A DNA stretch of 64,000 nucleotides from Parerythrobacter lacustris (GCF_024626475.1 NZ_JANKHH010000008.1:81574-145573); one strand, 5' to 3'. Positions 33,929 through 43,547 are shown, counted from the first letter of the stretch. Notes: generated by a model not told the origin, from the sequence alone. A program made the numbers and translations.

Positions 33929-36454
33929 TCAGCGCCCCCCGTCCAGATGGAACCGCAGCACGCCGTGATCCGGGTAGTTCGGATCGTTGTCGAGCCGAGC
34001 GATTTCGCCGTCGAACACCGGGATCGCCCCGCTGTCGTCATGGTCGAAATCGGGCTGGTCCATGCGCCGGAACCGTCCGACGCGATTGCCCTGGTGATCG
34101 GCCATGCCGATCCATTGCACGCCCTCGACCTGCATCGCCCGCGCGATGATCGGCGAAAGCGCGATATCCTCACCGAAATCGAGCCGGTCGGGATGGAAAT
34201 AGCCGAGCTCGCCATTGCCGAGCGCGCGGGCAGAGAACACCCGCAGCAGAGCCCGTTCCACATCCGGGGCGTAGAACTCCGGCTTCACGCATGCGAACAG
34301 CGCAATGTCGAGCGAGACGAAACCGGGATTGATGATCCGCAGGTCGTGGCTGGCCAGACGGCGTTCCTCAAGGAAAAGTTTGAGCGAATCTGCAAAGGCG
34401 GAGTTGATCGAGATCCCACCGACCAGGTCGACCGCCAGCGTCATCGTGTACCACGATCCCGTCCACCGCCGCCGGGCATAGGCGCGCACGACATCGGGAT
34501 GTTCCGCGGCTGCCAGCGCGTAATCCTGCGCCGTGACCGCGCGGCGCTGGCGGCGAAAGGCGTGCGGCGCAGCGATCCGGATCGCTTCCTTGCTCTCGGG
34601 ATCGCTCCCCCCGCGAGCCGGAAGCGGATTGCGGACCGCCACGATCTTCGACGGATCGGCCAGCACGACATGACGGATCGCTTCGGCACCGATATTGCCG
34701 CGGCTACCGCCGCCTACCCGCAAGCGCGCCTTGAACTGCGTGTCAGCAGCAGGCTCGCGCCCGATCACATTGTCGCCGAAGCGGGCATAGGCCCCGCCGC
34801 CCTCGCGCGGTTCGATGACGAAATTGGCGGCGAAGCGATCGGACGACAGCAGGTCGGGCTTGCTCTCCCACAACTGGCCGCCGCCGAGCAACTGCACGTC
34901 TGCGACCGCCTCGCCGGTCGGTTCCAGGGTGGTTGCAGCGGGAAGGGTCACGGCGATCCCGGGATCGAACCCGCGAGAGCGGACCAGGCTATCGCTGGCG
35001 ATCCGGCGGCGCATCGCGGTCCCGGCACCGTCGTCGGGCAATACCCCGCCGACACCGCTGGTCGCCAGCGCAATCGAGTCTTCCGGCGCAGCTGCTGCCG
35101 GTTGCGTGAAATTGAGTGTTCGTCCTTCATCGGCGAGGACGATGTTGCCGATCGCAATCGCGCCGGGATTGGCTGCATCGCCTTGCAGGCTGAGCGGGAA
35201 GGCGAGCGCATCGGCCCGATGCCAGGCGATGCGGACGAGATCGAGATTGAGGACGGCGTCCTTAACTCCCGGCTCGACTTGTGTCAGCCGTACGAGTTGG
35301 CGATGCGCCCGATCGGGGAAATCGCCGGGCGCGCCGCCGAAGGGGATCAGTTCCTCGAACAGGATCAGATCGCCAACCGCCAGATCGAGCTTGGGGCTCG
35401 CTTCGCGCAGCCACGCCTCGGTTGCACCAACCGGAAGGCAGCAGGCCTCGTCGCCCCAGTCGTGCAGCAGCATCCGGTTGCGAACGGTCTTGATCGTCGG
35501 CAGATCCTGCATCGCCTCGAACACGATCGCCCCGCCGTTGACCAGCGCTTCCATCGCTTCCGGCTCGCGCGGCAGAGTGGCAGCGAGGCCGAGCGCGCCA
35601 CTTGCAGGCTCGGTGAGGAACCGCGCACCTTTCGGTATCGCGGGATCGCCGGCGAGATGGTCTGACTTGGCAACGATTGCCACTGCAACACGGGCATTGC
35701 TTCCTTCATCGGGCTGATAGCCCAGCAACCGGCCATGGCGGCGCAGCGATTGGCGCTGCCGTGCGGTGCGCAGATAGGCCTCGGTCCCGACAGCATCCTG
35801 AAACCAGCTTGCGCGGTCTGCGGCGTCGGCGAGCGTTTCAACCAGCATCACTCCAAGATCCGCCGGATTGCGCTCGCGCCAGTCGGGCACGGTCACCGCC
35901 ATCCGGTCGAGCATCAGTCGGCGGAAGCCTTCGAAGTCGCGGGTCAGGTAATCGAGCGATGGCCCCTCTTCGCGCGAACGACCGGTATCCTCATCGTCGA
36001 CGCAATCGAAATCGCTCGCGCACTCGACCTTGAAGAAGATCGTAACCTCGGCCAGCCGCGGATCCATGTTGGCGGGCGGTGTGTCGACCGCGGCGCTAGC
36101 CTTGAGCCGCAGCACATAGGGGGAAAAATCGCCCCGGCGGTCGAGCGTCAGTCGCAGTTGCGTTGGCGCTGCGCCCAGTTCGACCGAAGTTACCTCGACA
36201 CCCGTGACCCGCGAGCCGCCTTCGATCGCGAAGTTCTCGGTCGCGAGCAGCGCTGCCCCCGCATCGCTCACCCCGTCGGGCTTGAGAAAGTTCACTTCGA
36301 GGATGCGCTGCCGCAGGTCTTCGCTGGGCGCGCCGATGTCGATCACTTCGACAAAATCGATGCCGTTGATCTCGAGCCCGCCGATCGTGACGTTGCTCGC
36401 CGCGACCCGCTGGCGCCGCAGGCTGGTGCCGCAGTGCTGGACGAGGCCGCTCAC
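33929..36454 (-). CDS. Baseplate wedge protein, gpJ/gp47-like (Afp11 position)
   Basis: An 841-residue baseplate protein. After a beta-rich N-terminus (about 1-150) comes DYLTRDFEGFRRLMLDRMAVTVPDWRERNPADLGVMLVETLADAADRASWFQDAV, the conserved start of the injection-system J-like family, and later HAFRRQRRAVTAQDYALAAAEHPDVVRAYARRRWTGSWYTMTLAVD, the region shared with phage gpJ/gp47. The start is a GTG at 36454 whose GTGA overlaps the gp25 stop. The frame is open further upstream, but that part is antisense to gp25 in style. It is inferred to form the wedge ring together with the 1020-residue protein. Confidence 0.87.
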   Translation of the reverse strand: MSGLVQHCGTSLRRQRVAASNVTIGGLEINGIDFVEVIDIGAPSEDLRQRILEVNFLKPDGVSDAGAALLATENFAIEGGSRVTGVEVTSVELGAAPTQLRLTLDRRGDFSPYVLRLKASAAVDTPPANMDPRLAEVTIFFKVECASDFDCVDDEDTGRSREEGPSLDYLTRDFEGFRRLMLDRMAVTVPDWRERNPADLGVMLVETLADAADRASWFQDAVGTEAYLRTARQRQSLRRHGRLLGYQPDEGSNARVAVAIVAKSDHLAGDPAIPKGARFLTEPASGALGLAATLPREPEAMEALVNGGAIVFEAMQDLPTIKTVRNRMLLHDWGDEACCLPVGATEAWLREASPKLDLAVGDLILFEELIPFGGAPGDFPDRAHRQLVRLTQVEPGVKDAVLNLDLVRIAWHRADALAFPLSLQGDAANPGAIAIGNIVLADEGRTLNFTQPAAAAPEDSIALATSGVGGVLPDDGAGTAMRRRIASDSLVRSRGFDPGIAVTLPAATTLEPTGEAVADVQLLGGGQLWESKPDLLSSDRFAANFVIEPREGGGAYARFGDNVIGREPAADTQFKARLRVGGGSRGNIGAEAIRHVVLADPSKIVAVRNPLPARGGSDPESKEAIRIAAPHAFRRQRRAVTAQDYALAAAEHPDVVRAYARRRWTGSWYTMTLAVDLVGGISINSAFADSLKLFLEERRLASHDLRIINPGFVSLDIALFACVKPEFYAPDVERALLRVFSARALGNGELGYFHPDRLDFGEDIALSPIIARAMQVEGVQWIGMADHQGNRVGRFRRMDQPDFDHDDSGAIPVFDGEIARLDNDPNYPDHGVLRFHLDGGR

Positions 36455-36810
36455 AACGCGTGCTCCAGCGTGACGGAGCGCAGATTCTCTTCGTCGGTCC
36501 GGCGATACTGCACCGTTATGGCCAGCAGGTTCTCGCGTGCTTCGGCGGCGACCGCTCGCACCTCGATCCGCGGGGAAAGCCATTGCTGGAGCGAAGCCTG
36601 CACCATGTTGCGCGCGGCGGCGGCTATCTCCGGCGCGTTCTCGCTGAACACCATTTCATGGATGCCCGCCCCGAAATCGGGGCGATTGCGGCGTTCCCCC
36701 CGCCGGGTGAACAGGATCTGCTCGATCAGGTGGACGATGTGCCGGTCTTCATCCGCGCTGCGGGTCGAGCCGTCGGGGGCGATGGCATAGGGGAACGCGA
36801 AGTGGGTCAT
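36451..36810 (-). CDS. gp25/GPW-like baseplate protein
   Basis: A 119-residue protein of the GPW_gp25 family, the small lysozyme-fold-like wedge component common to T4-like phages, type VI secretion (TssE) and eCIS. Key stretches are EDRHIVHLIEQILFTRRGERRNRPDFGAGIHEMVF, in which RRGER and PDFG are the family hallmarks, and IEVRAVAAEARENLLAITVQYR. It nucleates sheath assembly on the baseplate. It starts in an ATGA overlap with the PAAR-like gene and ends in a GTGA overlap with the wedge gene. Confidence 0.95.
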   Translation of the reverse strand: MTHFAFPYAIAPDGSTRSADEDRHIVHLIEQILFTRRGERRNRPDFGAGIHEMVFSENAPEIAAAARNMVQASLQQWLSPRIEVRAVAAEARENLLAITVQYRRTDEENLRSVTLEHAL

Positions 36811-37142
36811 GCCGCCAGCACCTTCATCTGGATGTTGGTCCAGCCGACCGGCCCCTGCGGAATGTTCTCGACCGAATAGCAGAGGTCGGAAGGGTTCTGC
36901 AGCAGCACGAACTTGCCTTCGGCCATCACTTTGCTCGAAATCCCGAGCAGCATCTCGGTGACGCAGGGCTGGGGCTTGCCGTTGGGCAGGGTGAATGGGC
37001 ATCCGGCGACCGTGCCCTTGTCACCCAGCGCGAGCGCCGGGGCGTTGTCGATCATGACCTTGGTGGTCGATGTCGTGAGCGTCCCCATCGCCGCATGCGG
37101 GCACTGGGTCTGGGTGAGCTGGGTGACGACCGGCTTGCTCAT
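36807..37142 (-). CDS. PAAR-like spike-tip protein
   Basis: A 111-residue protein in the position of Afp10, directly after the gpV spike. It has the PAAR-like pattern TQTQCPHAAMGTLT, then APALALGDKGTVAGCPFTLPNGKPQPCV, with Cys and His residues placed to hold a metal at the apex of a small beta cone. It is likely to cap the spike trimer and sharpen it for membrane penetration. Flanking ATGA overlaps tie it to both neighbours. No extra C-terminal effector domain is attached. Confidence 0.8.
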   Translation of the reverse strand: MSKPVVTQLTQTQCPHAAMGTLTTSTTKVMIDNAPALALGDKGTVAGCPFTLPNGKPQPCVTEMLLGISSKVMAEGKFVLLQNPSDLCYSVENIPQGPVGWTNIQMKVLAA

Positions 37143-37651
37143 GGCAGCACCTTGAGGTTGGTGCCGTTGATCGAAACCCCGTCTGCCGCAAGCTTCACGC
37201 TGCTCCCGGAGAAGCTGATCTCGACCGCCGCCGGGCCGATGTCGATCAGGGCTTCGCCGGTCATCGTCGTGACGCTCAGCTTCGCGGCGACAAGTCCGAT
37301 GGTGTCGTTGAACTCGAGCGTGAAATTCTCACCCACCCAGGCGTGGGTGGTTGGGTTGGTCGGTCCGATGGCGACCGGCGCGTCACCCTGTCCCCAGAAA
37401 CCGCCCGACCAAACCGGAAACTGCGGATCACCGCGCTCGAAATCGATCCACACCATCGCCCCGACCGGTGGTATCGAGAACAGGCCGACGCCGGGGCCGG
37501 CTCCGGGCAAGCACGGCATTGCCCATGCCATGGTGCCGTCGCCATAGACGTCGGGCACGCTCACCTGGATGCGCCCGATGCCGAATGGGTCGATGACATT
37601 CTCAACCGTGCCGCGATACTTGCCGAAGAAAGTTTTCGGGGAGTTCCGCAT
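37139..37651 (-). CDS. Baseplate spike protein, gpV/gp5-like OB-fold
   Basis: A 170-residue spike protein. The N-terminal half is the OB-fold of phage gpV/VgrG (GKYRGTVENVIDPFGIGRIQVSVPDVYGDGTMAWAMPCLPGAG, then PPVGAMVWIDFERGDPQFPVWSGGFWG). The end is a short beta-prism-like segment with repeated strands (ALIDIGPAAVEISFSGSSVKLAADGVSI). In Afp/PVC the hub and spike are one protein (Afp8); here they are separate genes that overlap by one base (TGATG). A GTG one codon earlier is an alternative start. Confidence 0.92.
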   Translation of the reverse strand: MRNSPKTFFGKYRGTVENVIDPFGIGRIQVSVPDVYGDGTMAWAMPCLPGAGPGVGLFSIPPVGAMVWIDFERGDPQFPVWSGGFWGQGDAPVAIGPTNPTTHAWVGENFTLEFNDTIGLVAAKLSVTTMTGEALIDIGPAAVEISFSGSSVKLAADGVSINGTNLKVLP

Positions 37652-38823
37652 CACACGACCTCCACTTCGGGCGGGACCACCGGGGCGAGCGGGTAGAGTT
37701 CACCGCGCTGCAAGCGGAAGGTCTGGCTGTAGTCGCCCGGACGGATGGCGTGGCGCACCTCCGCCACCGTATACAGCCCGCCATAGATCGCCCCGACCCC
37801 GCGGATATTGACCTGCTGGAACGGGCGCAGGACGTCGTTGTACTGCACATTGTTGATTGTCCCGGTCACGACAACCGCGTTCTCGGAGGTTTCCTGCAGC
37901 CTTGCGGTCGAAACCGCAGCGGCCTGCATCGCGCTCATCCCCGAAGCGGCGAAGCGCTCCTCGCGCAGGCTGCCCGCGCGCGTCGCCCATTCGGGAACCG
38001 CGCCTTGCGGCGCTCCGGGAAGACCGGGCACGGCTACTTCCATGTCGGCGCCGGTCATCCGGTCCACGACGCGCGCACTGGCGGACGTGATCTGGTCCCC
38101 GTCATGCGTGATGGTGACACCGAAGGCATCGGACATCGGGCCGAGGTCCACGCTCAGCGTCTTCTGCGGCAGGCCCGGGATCGGGAGCGGCCCCCAGTAG
38201 AAGGTCGAGGTTCCGGGCGCGGGGCCGGGCTGGAGCGCGGCATGGTAGCCGTTCGCCCGGGCCATGTCTCGCAGATAGGCGAGGTCGGTCGCGCTTTGCT
38301 GCGGGGTGCTGTCGACCGGGTTGGGTTGCTCGAAAATCGTCGGCGGCAGCACCATCGGCACGATGCCTTCAGTCGCATATTGCGCGAGGATCGCCATGGC
38401 GATCAGGTTGGGCGCAAGCGCCGGCCATTCGGTCTGCACTTCGGTCCGGTTCATCAGCTCAGACAGATCGCGGCCGAGCAACACCACCCGCCCGTCATGT
38501 GAATCGTTGGGCGGGATATATTGTGATCGCACGATCAGCCCGTGGAAAATCGGGACCGGCTTGACCCCCATGATCATCGAGACCGCGATGCGGCCACCGC
38601 TCTGGAAACGCGGATCGTCGACGAAAGGCGCGCCGAGCAGCCCCAGCGGACCGCCCCTCCCTGCGGCGAGCACCAGCCTGAAGACCGATGGCCGGCGAAC
38701 CGAGCACTCCAGCTCCAGCTCGACGATGGCTTCCATTACGTCGAGCGTTGCGGGCAGCAGCACCGGACCCACACCGAATTGCAGCAGGGCCCTGATGCCG
38801 AGAATATTGCCGAACGCGCTCAT
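37651..38823 (-). CDS. Tail hub protein, phage late control D/gp27-like
   Basis: A 390-residue hub protein of the gpD type. Recognisable parts: FHGLIVRSQYIPPNDSHDGRVVLLGRDLSELMNRTEV, the N-terminal hub barrel; QQSATDLAYLRDMARANGYHAAL, the conserved helix; and VVVTGTINNVQYNDVLRPFQQVNIRGVGAIYGGLYTVAEVRHAI, the C-terminal barrel. It forms the trimeric platform between tube and spike. It is joined by ATGA and TGATG overlaps to the gpX-like and gpV-like genes. Confidence 0.9.
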   Translation of the reverse strand: MSAFGNILGIRALLQFGVGPVLLPATLDVMEAIVELELECSVRRPSVFRLVLAAGRGGPLGLLGAPFVDDPRFQSGGRIAVSMIMGVKPVPIFHGLIVRSQYIPPNDSHDGRVVLLGRDLSELMNRTEVQTEWPALAPNLIAMAILAQYATEGIVPMVLPPTIFEQPNPVDSTPQQSATDLAYLRDMARANGYHAALQPGPAPGTSTFYWGPLPIPGLPQKTLSVDLGPMSDAFGVTITHDGDQITSASARVVDRMTGADMEVAVPGLPGAPQGAVPEWATRAGSLREERFAASGMSAMQAAAVSTARLQETSENAVVVTGTINNVQYNDVLRPFQQVNIRGVGAIYGGLYTVAEVRHAIRPGDYSQTFRLQRGELYPLAPVVPPEVEVV

Positions 38824-39128
38824 CGCGGACCCACTTCCCCTGCGCCGAGCAGCGGGATGGCAACCGTATCTCCCGGCTCGCCGAGCACCGCGTCAGGATG
38901 CGGGTGCGGGCTGGCGGCGGCGATCACCCACCATGCGGTCGCCTGACGGAAATACTGCGCCGACAGCAGGTCGATCCGTTCGCTGTCCTTGACCCGGTGG
39001 TTGGCGGCAATCGGCACGTCTTCGTAGTGCGGCAGCAGGACGGGCCGCAGATGGCGCACTTCCGATCCGTCCGACCGCGTGCGAGAGCGAACCGGGATTG
39101 CGGCATAGCGGCTGTCCTTGCCGATCAT
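38820..39128 (-). CDS. gpX/LysM-like tail protein
   Basis: A 102-residue protein. RVKDSERIDLLSAQYFRQATAWWVIAAASPHPHPDAVLGEPGDTVAIPLLG follows the gpX/LysM pattern: a short helix that sets out the repeat, an aromatic WW.IA motif, and an IP ending. In injection systems the LysM-containing protein sits at the tube-baseplate interface beside the hub, and here it is encoded between the tube-initiator-like gene and the hub gene, as expected. It starts 13 bases after its upstream neighbour and overlaps the hub start by four bases. Confidence 0.7.
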   Translation of the reverse strand: MIGKDSRYAAIPVRSRTRSDGSEVRHLRPVLLPHYEDVPIAANHRVKDSERIDLLSAQYFRQATAWWVIAAASPHPHPDAVLGEPGDTVAIPLLGAGEVGPR

Positions 39129-39141
39129 GGCGCCCCCCTCC

Positions 39142-39795
39142 TCACAGGTCGATCCCGACCGCTTCGGCGGCGTTGTTGAGGCTGGCGACGGTGGCGAGGG
39201 TCTCCTTCACCACCTGGTGTGCCATGAACGCCCAGTACCCCGGATTGGTCATCGACAGATCGTTATAGGTCAGCACCTTCATGCTCACGGAGACGTCGGC
39301 GCGGATCGGGTGCAGGTTGGCGTCGTGCGCGGTTTCGGTGATCGACAGGCTCTCGATCTTCACCGGGACGATGCGGGTGAGGCCGTAAATGAACAGGGTG
39401 AGCGGTGCGGCGGGCGGGACGACTTCCATCATCCCGCCGACCAGCAGGGCCTGGTTGATCGCCACGGCGATGGACTTCGGGTAGACCAGCATCTCCAGCG
39501 CGGCGAGATTGCCGCTGATCCCGGCACCCAGCGGGCCGTTCTCGCCCTCTTCCATCTGGTCGATCAGGTCCATCTTGAGCGTCACCGAGATGGTTTCCTG
39601 CGGCGGCCCGGCCAGCCGCAGCGGCTCCGACTTGGCTCCGCCGCCGGCCCCGCCGCCATATTGCGGGGCGAGCGAGCGCGAGAGCTGCTCCGGATTGTAC
39701 TGGAAGATCGCGATCGACGAGATCGGGTTGAAAATATCGATCCCGACGATCGCGCCGCGCATGACCTTGGGAGAGAGGGGGAAGGAGGTGGTCAT
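39142..39795 (-). CDS. CIS tube-initiator protein (Afp7-like N-terminal domain)
   Basis: A 217-residue protein. The N-terminal part resembles the CIS tube-protein family that connects baseplate and inner tube: FNPISSIAIFQYNPEQLSRSLAP near residue 25 is the signature, followed by ETISVTLKMDLIDQM, KIESLSITETAHDANLHPIRADVSVSMKVLTYNDL, and a helical C-terminus. In Afp7 the LysM part is fused to the C-terminus; here it is a separate downstream gene. The ATG at 39795 overlaps the stop of the 1250-residue gene by one base; a GTG one codon before is also possible. Confidence 0.8.
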   Translation of the reverse strand: MTTSFPLSPKVMRGAIVGIDIFNPISSIAIFQYNPEQLSRSLAPQYGGGAGGGAKSEPLRLAGPPQETISVTLKMDLIDQMEEGENGPLGAGISGNLAALEMLVYPKSIAVAINQALLVGGMMEVVPPAAPLTLFIYGLTRIVPVKIESLSITETAHDANLHPIRADVSVSMKVLTYNDLSMTNPGYWAFMAHQVVKETLATVASLNNAAEAVGIDL

Positions 39796-42700
39796 CACTT
39801 GTCCTCCGGCTTGCGTTCGGCCATCCAGGCCCCGTATTGGTCGCCTGCTCTCACCGCATAGCTGACCTTTCTCGCGCCTGTCGCCGCATCGACGATGGTG
39901 AAAGCCTCGTTGATGCTAAAGCGTACCGCGACACGAACTGGGGTCTTCGGGTATGCAGGACTGTCAGGCCGATAAATCTTGCAAATCTCGACATCGTAGA
40001 CCCGGTCGATGCTATGGAACCCGTGAGAGTCATGGATCGAGAACTTCACCTTCTTGGGGAAGCATTTGCCGCCATTTTTCTTCGAATCATACTCGCTCGG
40101 GAATCCGCTTTCGATCCCGTGGACGAAGAAGCCGTGAAATTCCTTCGGCGTGCCTTCGCCAACCTGCACACCGTCGTTTCTGGTGACCACACGGGTTGCC
40201 GTGCCGGACGCGTCGGACTGTTCCCCGCCTTCGCTCGCCGGGTCCCCGGTCACGGCGCTCGCGGCTCGCGGCGGGACCTGCTGTTCGCGTCCTTCCATAT
40301 GCACCCGTTCGCCGTCGGTGATCGGATCGCCGTCCTTGAAAGTCTTGTCGACAAGGTCTTGAGGCAGATCGGGCACACCGCCGCTATCCCCGCCTGCCGA
40401 GCCGCAATCGATCGGCGTGAAAGGCTCCGGCTTGGCCGCGATTTTCGATTCATCGCACAATAGCTCGGCGGCGTGATCGCCCAATGGTTTGCCGAGCATC
40501 TCACCCGGGACGAATGCCCTGAGCGCCTTTTTGATCTCACCCACCGAAAGCTTGGCGAGTTCGGCCGGCATTTCCTGCAGGATCGCGAAGCCGGCCATAA
40601 TCTTGCCGATTGCGTTCTTGTTGGGACACGTTTCGATGGTTTTGGCGATGACATAGTCGATCGGCGAGATGCCTAGCTGGCCGAGGATCCAGTCGGCGAC
40701 GGCGAGACCGCATCCCACGACCGCTCCGAGTCCAAGCGTTTCCGGAGCGGTGGCGAGCGAGATCAGGCACGCACCGATCCGCAGGCCATTGGCAATATCC
40801 TTGATCATCCCGATTACCGCGAGGACGTTCTGACTGTCCTCCACGAGCTTCTCGACCTTGCCCTCGTACTCCCCGACGATGCTCGTGACGGCGGCGTCGA
40901 TAGTCGCCTCGATTTCGGTAGCCATCGTCTCGATGCGCGCCTGGATGTCGGTCGCCATCTGCTGCAGGTCCGCGACCGGTCCCTCCTCGGGAAGGAGCGT
41001 TTCGAACTTCGCTTTGAACCCACTTTCGACGCAGCTCATGATGAGTGCGTAGGTTTGCCGCACGATCGGCATGACCAGGAGCGGGAGCAGGGCGGCCATC
41101 ACTCCCTTGGCGGCCTTGAGCATGATCCCGCCGCGCTTCTTCTTGTCGCGTTCGAGCGCCTTCTTTTTGCGCGCCTCGATCTTGTCGCTGACCTTCTGTT
41201 TGAACTCCTCGAACTTGTTGATGCCCTTGACCACGATCGTGCCGAACTTGTCCCGCAGCAAGCCGATCAACCGGGCTGAATCTCCGGTCCAGAACGCCGC
41301 TTTCTGGAGGAACTTGAAATCGATCAGCGCCTTCGAACCAGACGCTTCGCTGGTGATATCGGAGGGCATTGATGCGTTGTCGGGATTGTCCTTGGCCCAT
41401 TTCGCAAGGCCGGCATTGCGGTTGACCAGGGCGAGAATATCTTGCGGCGCAATCTCGTGCAGCTGGTCGAGGACATTGTTCCGCGACTCCTCCGGAAGGG
41501 ACCTGTTGCCACGGCGGAAAGCTTCCCATTTGGCCGCCGAGAAATCGTCCTCCATCGCCTTTCGGCGCAGCAACGGCATGGCCGGCCGCGCGTTCAGCAG
41601 GCGGGGCTTGGGCTTGGCCGGAGATGATGACGCCTTCTTGGGCGGCGTGCGAAGCTTGGCCGGTATGTGATGCACGTCGGCTAGCCGCCGTTCGAAATGC
41701 TTGGAAACGTTCCCGTTCTTCAGCGCCTTGCGTAGGTCGGCTGGCTTGGGGTGGAGGTAATAGACAAACACGCCGTCACCGCCATCCTTGCGGCGGGAAC
41801 CGCGGGCGATCATCCACCGACCGTCGATGGTATCGGGTTTGGCGGGCTTGGGCACCGACTTGCTCGGGCCAGCGGTGCCGGGAACCCGCTTGGTCGAACT
41901 GTCATCGAACTTGATTGTCTGCGACCAGCGCAGTTCGATGTCCTTTTCCGGCCAGGTGGTATGGGTCTTCGAGGGATCCCAATCCTTCGGCAGATCCAGC
42001 TCGCTGCCCATCATCCGCTTGGTAAACGGTACCCAGCCGGTGCCGGGAAACAGCCGGTTGGTGGCTTCGGCTGCGGCATCGATACCTTCGACATAGTTCT
42101 TGAGCTGCTTGACCCCCGATTGCCGGTACGAGATGGAATGTGCCGGCTTGATCTCGCCAAGCTTGATGTTCGTCGGCATGTCGGCGGTATCGTCGAGCTT
42201 GCCGCCCGCCCAGTCGATCTTCGGCGCGCGTGCGCTTTCGAGGCTGGTTACTCCGCCAATTCCGGCAAACGAAATGCGGGGGCCTTTCGTAACGGTGATC
42301 GGTCCCGAAGGTCCGGCAACTGTGTCGGGCTCGAGCGTATTGGTGAAGTTGGCCAAGGCATTGGGACTCGCGCCACCACCCTTGACCGCCTGGACCCCGA
42401 TGATTGCGGGCTTGCGATCCGCAGGGCTGCTCTTGGTTCCGGCGAAATAGAGATCTGCAAAGCCGTACTTCTCGCCGATATCAATTGAACTGCGATCCGC
42501 GCCGGGCATTGGCACTTCGGTCAGCATGCCCTTGTTCGCCTTGACCCCCCTCAGCGCATCCTGTGCCTCGTTGTGCTTCTGGGTGTGCAATGCACGGGCA
42601 TCCATCGCGCTGCGCGGGAAGAAGAAGGGTTCTTTTTCGTCCAGAACTTCGCGGCGTATCGCCGGTCTGGTATCGATCTGGGCCGTTGATGCTGCACCCG

Positions 42701-43547
42701 CACCCGGACCCACCGGTCCGGGTGCGGTCTGCTGCAACACATGGGCCAGCTCGTGCGCCATGGTGAAGCTGATCTCGTGGCGTTCGCTGCGACCAAGCCA
42801 GATGTGGTTGCGGTAGGTGAAGGCGCGCGCGCTGATCGATTGGCTGAAGCCGGATGACGCGTGGCCAGAGTGGACCCGCACATGCGACAGGTCGCGGCCC
42901 ATGCGGGGCTCGAAAAACTGCCGGGCAGATGCGCTCAGCGGCGAGCCGCCGGTGGTCAGTTCGCCCGATGTCGCGGCAAGCCCGGGAGGCCCATCGCTCT
43001 CGGCTTCGCCGCGCATGCGCGGGGCTTCGCTCTCGTCAGCATCGGCGATTTGCCCGTCGGTTCGGCGGCGGACGATCTCTGCCGCGAGGTCTTCCTCCTC
43101 GATCCTGCGGGCCGACAGATGTTCATCCCGTGTCGCGCTGCAGGCGGCGCAGGCCCGCTGGATTGACGGAGCGGCACCGGTTGCATCGCGTGCGGAGCCG
43201 ATCAGGTCGCCTTCCGGAATCGCCATCACCGAATGGGCGATGGCGTCGGCCTCGTGCTCGAACGGATCGTCCGCCGCACCGACTTCGAGCCGCGTACGGA
43301 CCTTGGTCGACGCTTCTTTCTCCTCGGCATCGCATGTCTCACACTTGCGCTGGACAGCCTCACCCGATGCCCGGCTCACCGACGGCGGGGGCGGTGGAGC
43401 GGGCGGGGCAGAGATCGGAATGCGCGAGAGCGAGGAGACCGGCCCGCTGTCCTGCTGCAGAGATTCCAGCGCCTGCGCCACGACGGGCACGGGTGCCGCC
43501 GCCGCAGGGGCCTTCGCCTGCGCGGGCCGGAGGGCGGCGGCGCTCAT
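39795..43547 (-). CDS. 1250-residue eCIS_core (DUF4157) protein, candidate payload
   Basis: The largest protein of the locus. An N-terminal Ala/Pro-rich stretch is followed by CETC (69-72) and CAAC (133-136) motifs. Next comes the eCIS_core/DUF4157 domain at about 200-275, with SASARQFFEPRMGRDLSHVRVHS and the metalloprotease-like MAHELAHVLQQ (HELAH at 265-269). Residues 300-790 match no family I recognise. Two hydrophobic stretches at about 800-840 and 905-950 flank an amphipathic helix and could insert into membranes. The last 110 residues form a separate Tyr/Lys-rich domain. Proteins with this N-terminus are frequent in eCIS loci and some carry toxin domains. ATG at 43547 overlaps the preceding stop. 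Confidence 0.8.
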   Translation of the reverse strand: MSAAALRPAQAKAPAAAAPVPVVAQALESLQQDSGPVSSLSRIPISAPPAPPPPPSVSRASGEAVQRKCETCDAEEKEASTKVRTRLEVGAADDPFEHEADAIAHSVMAIPEGDLIGSARDATGAAPSIQRACAACSATRDEHLSARRIEEEDLAAEIVRRRTDGQIADADESEAPRMRGEAESDGPPGLAATSGELTTGGSPLSASARQFFEPRMGRDLSHVRVHSGHASSGFSQSISARAFTYRNHIWLGRSERHEISFTMAHELAHVLQQTAPGPVGPGAGAASTAQIDTRPAIRREVLDEKEPFFFPRSAMDARALHTQKHNEAQDALRGVKANKGMLTEVPMPGADRSSIDIGEKYGFADLYFAGTKSSPADRKPAIIGVQAVKGGGASPNALANFTNTLEPDTVAGPSGPITVTKGPRISFAGIGGVTSLESARAPKIDWAGGKLDDTADMPTNIKLGEIKPAHSISYRQSGVKQLKNYVEGIDAAAEATNRLFPGTGWVPFTKRMMGSELDLPKDWDPSKTHTTWPEKDIELRWSQTIKFDDSSTKRVPGTAGPSKSVPKPAKPDTIDGRWMIARGSRRKDGGDGVFVYYLHPKPADLRKALKNGNVSKHFERRLADVHHIPAKLRTPPKKASSSPAKPKPRLLNARPAMPLLRRKAMEDDFSAAKWEAFRRGNRSLPEESRNNVLDQLHEIAPQDILALVNRNAGLAKWAKDNPDNASMPSDITSEASGSKALIDFKFLQKAAFWTGDSARLIGLLRDKFGTIVVKGINKFEEFKQKVSDKIEARKKKALERDKKKRGGIMLKAAKGVMAALLPLLVMPIVRQTYALIMSCVESGFKAKFETLLPEEGPVADLQQMATDIQARIETMATEIEATIDAAVTSIVGEYEGKVEKLVEDSQNVLAVIGMIKDIANGLRIGACLISLATAPETLGLGAVVGCGLAVADWILGQLGISPIDYVIAKTIETCPNKNAIGKIMAGFAILQEMPAELAKLSVGEIKKALRAFVPGEMLGKPLGDHAAELLCDESKIAAKPEPFTPIDCGSAGGDSGGVPDLPQDLVDKTFKDGDPITDGERVHMEGREQQVPPRAASAVTGDPASEGGEQSDASGTATRVVTRNDGVQVGEGTPKEFHGFFVHGIESGFPSEYDSKKNGGKCFPKKVKFSIHDSHGFHSIDRVYDVEICKIYRPDSPAYPKTPVRVAVRFSINEAFTIVDAATGARKVSYAVRAGDQYGAWMAERKPEDK

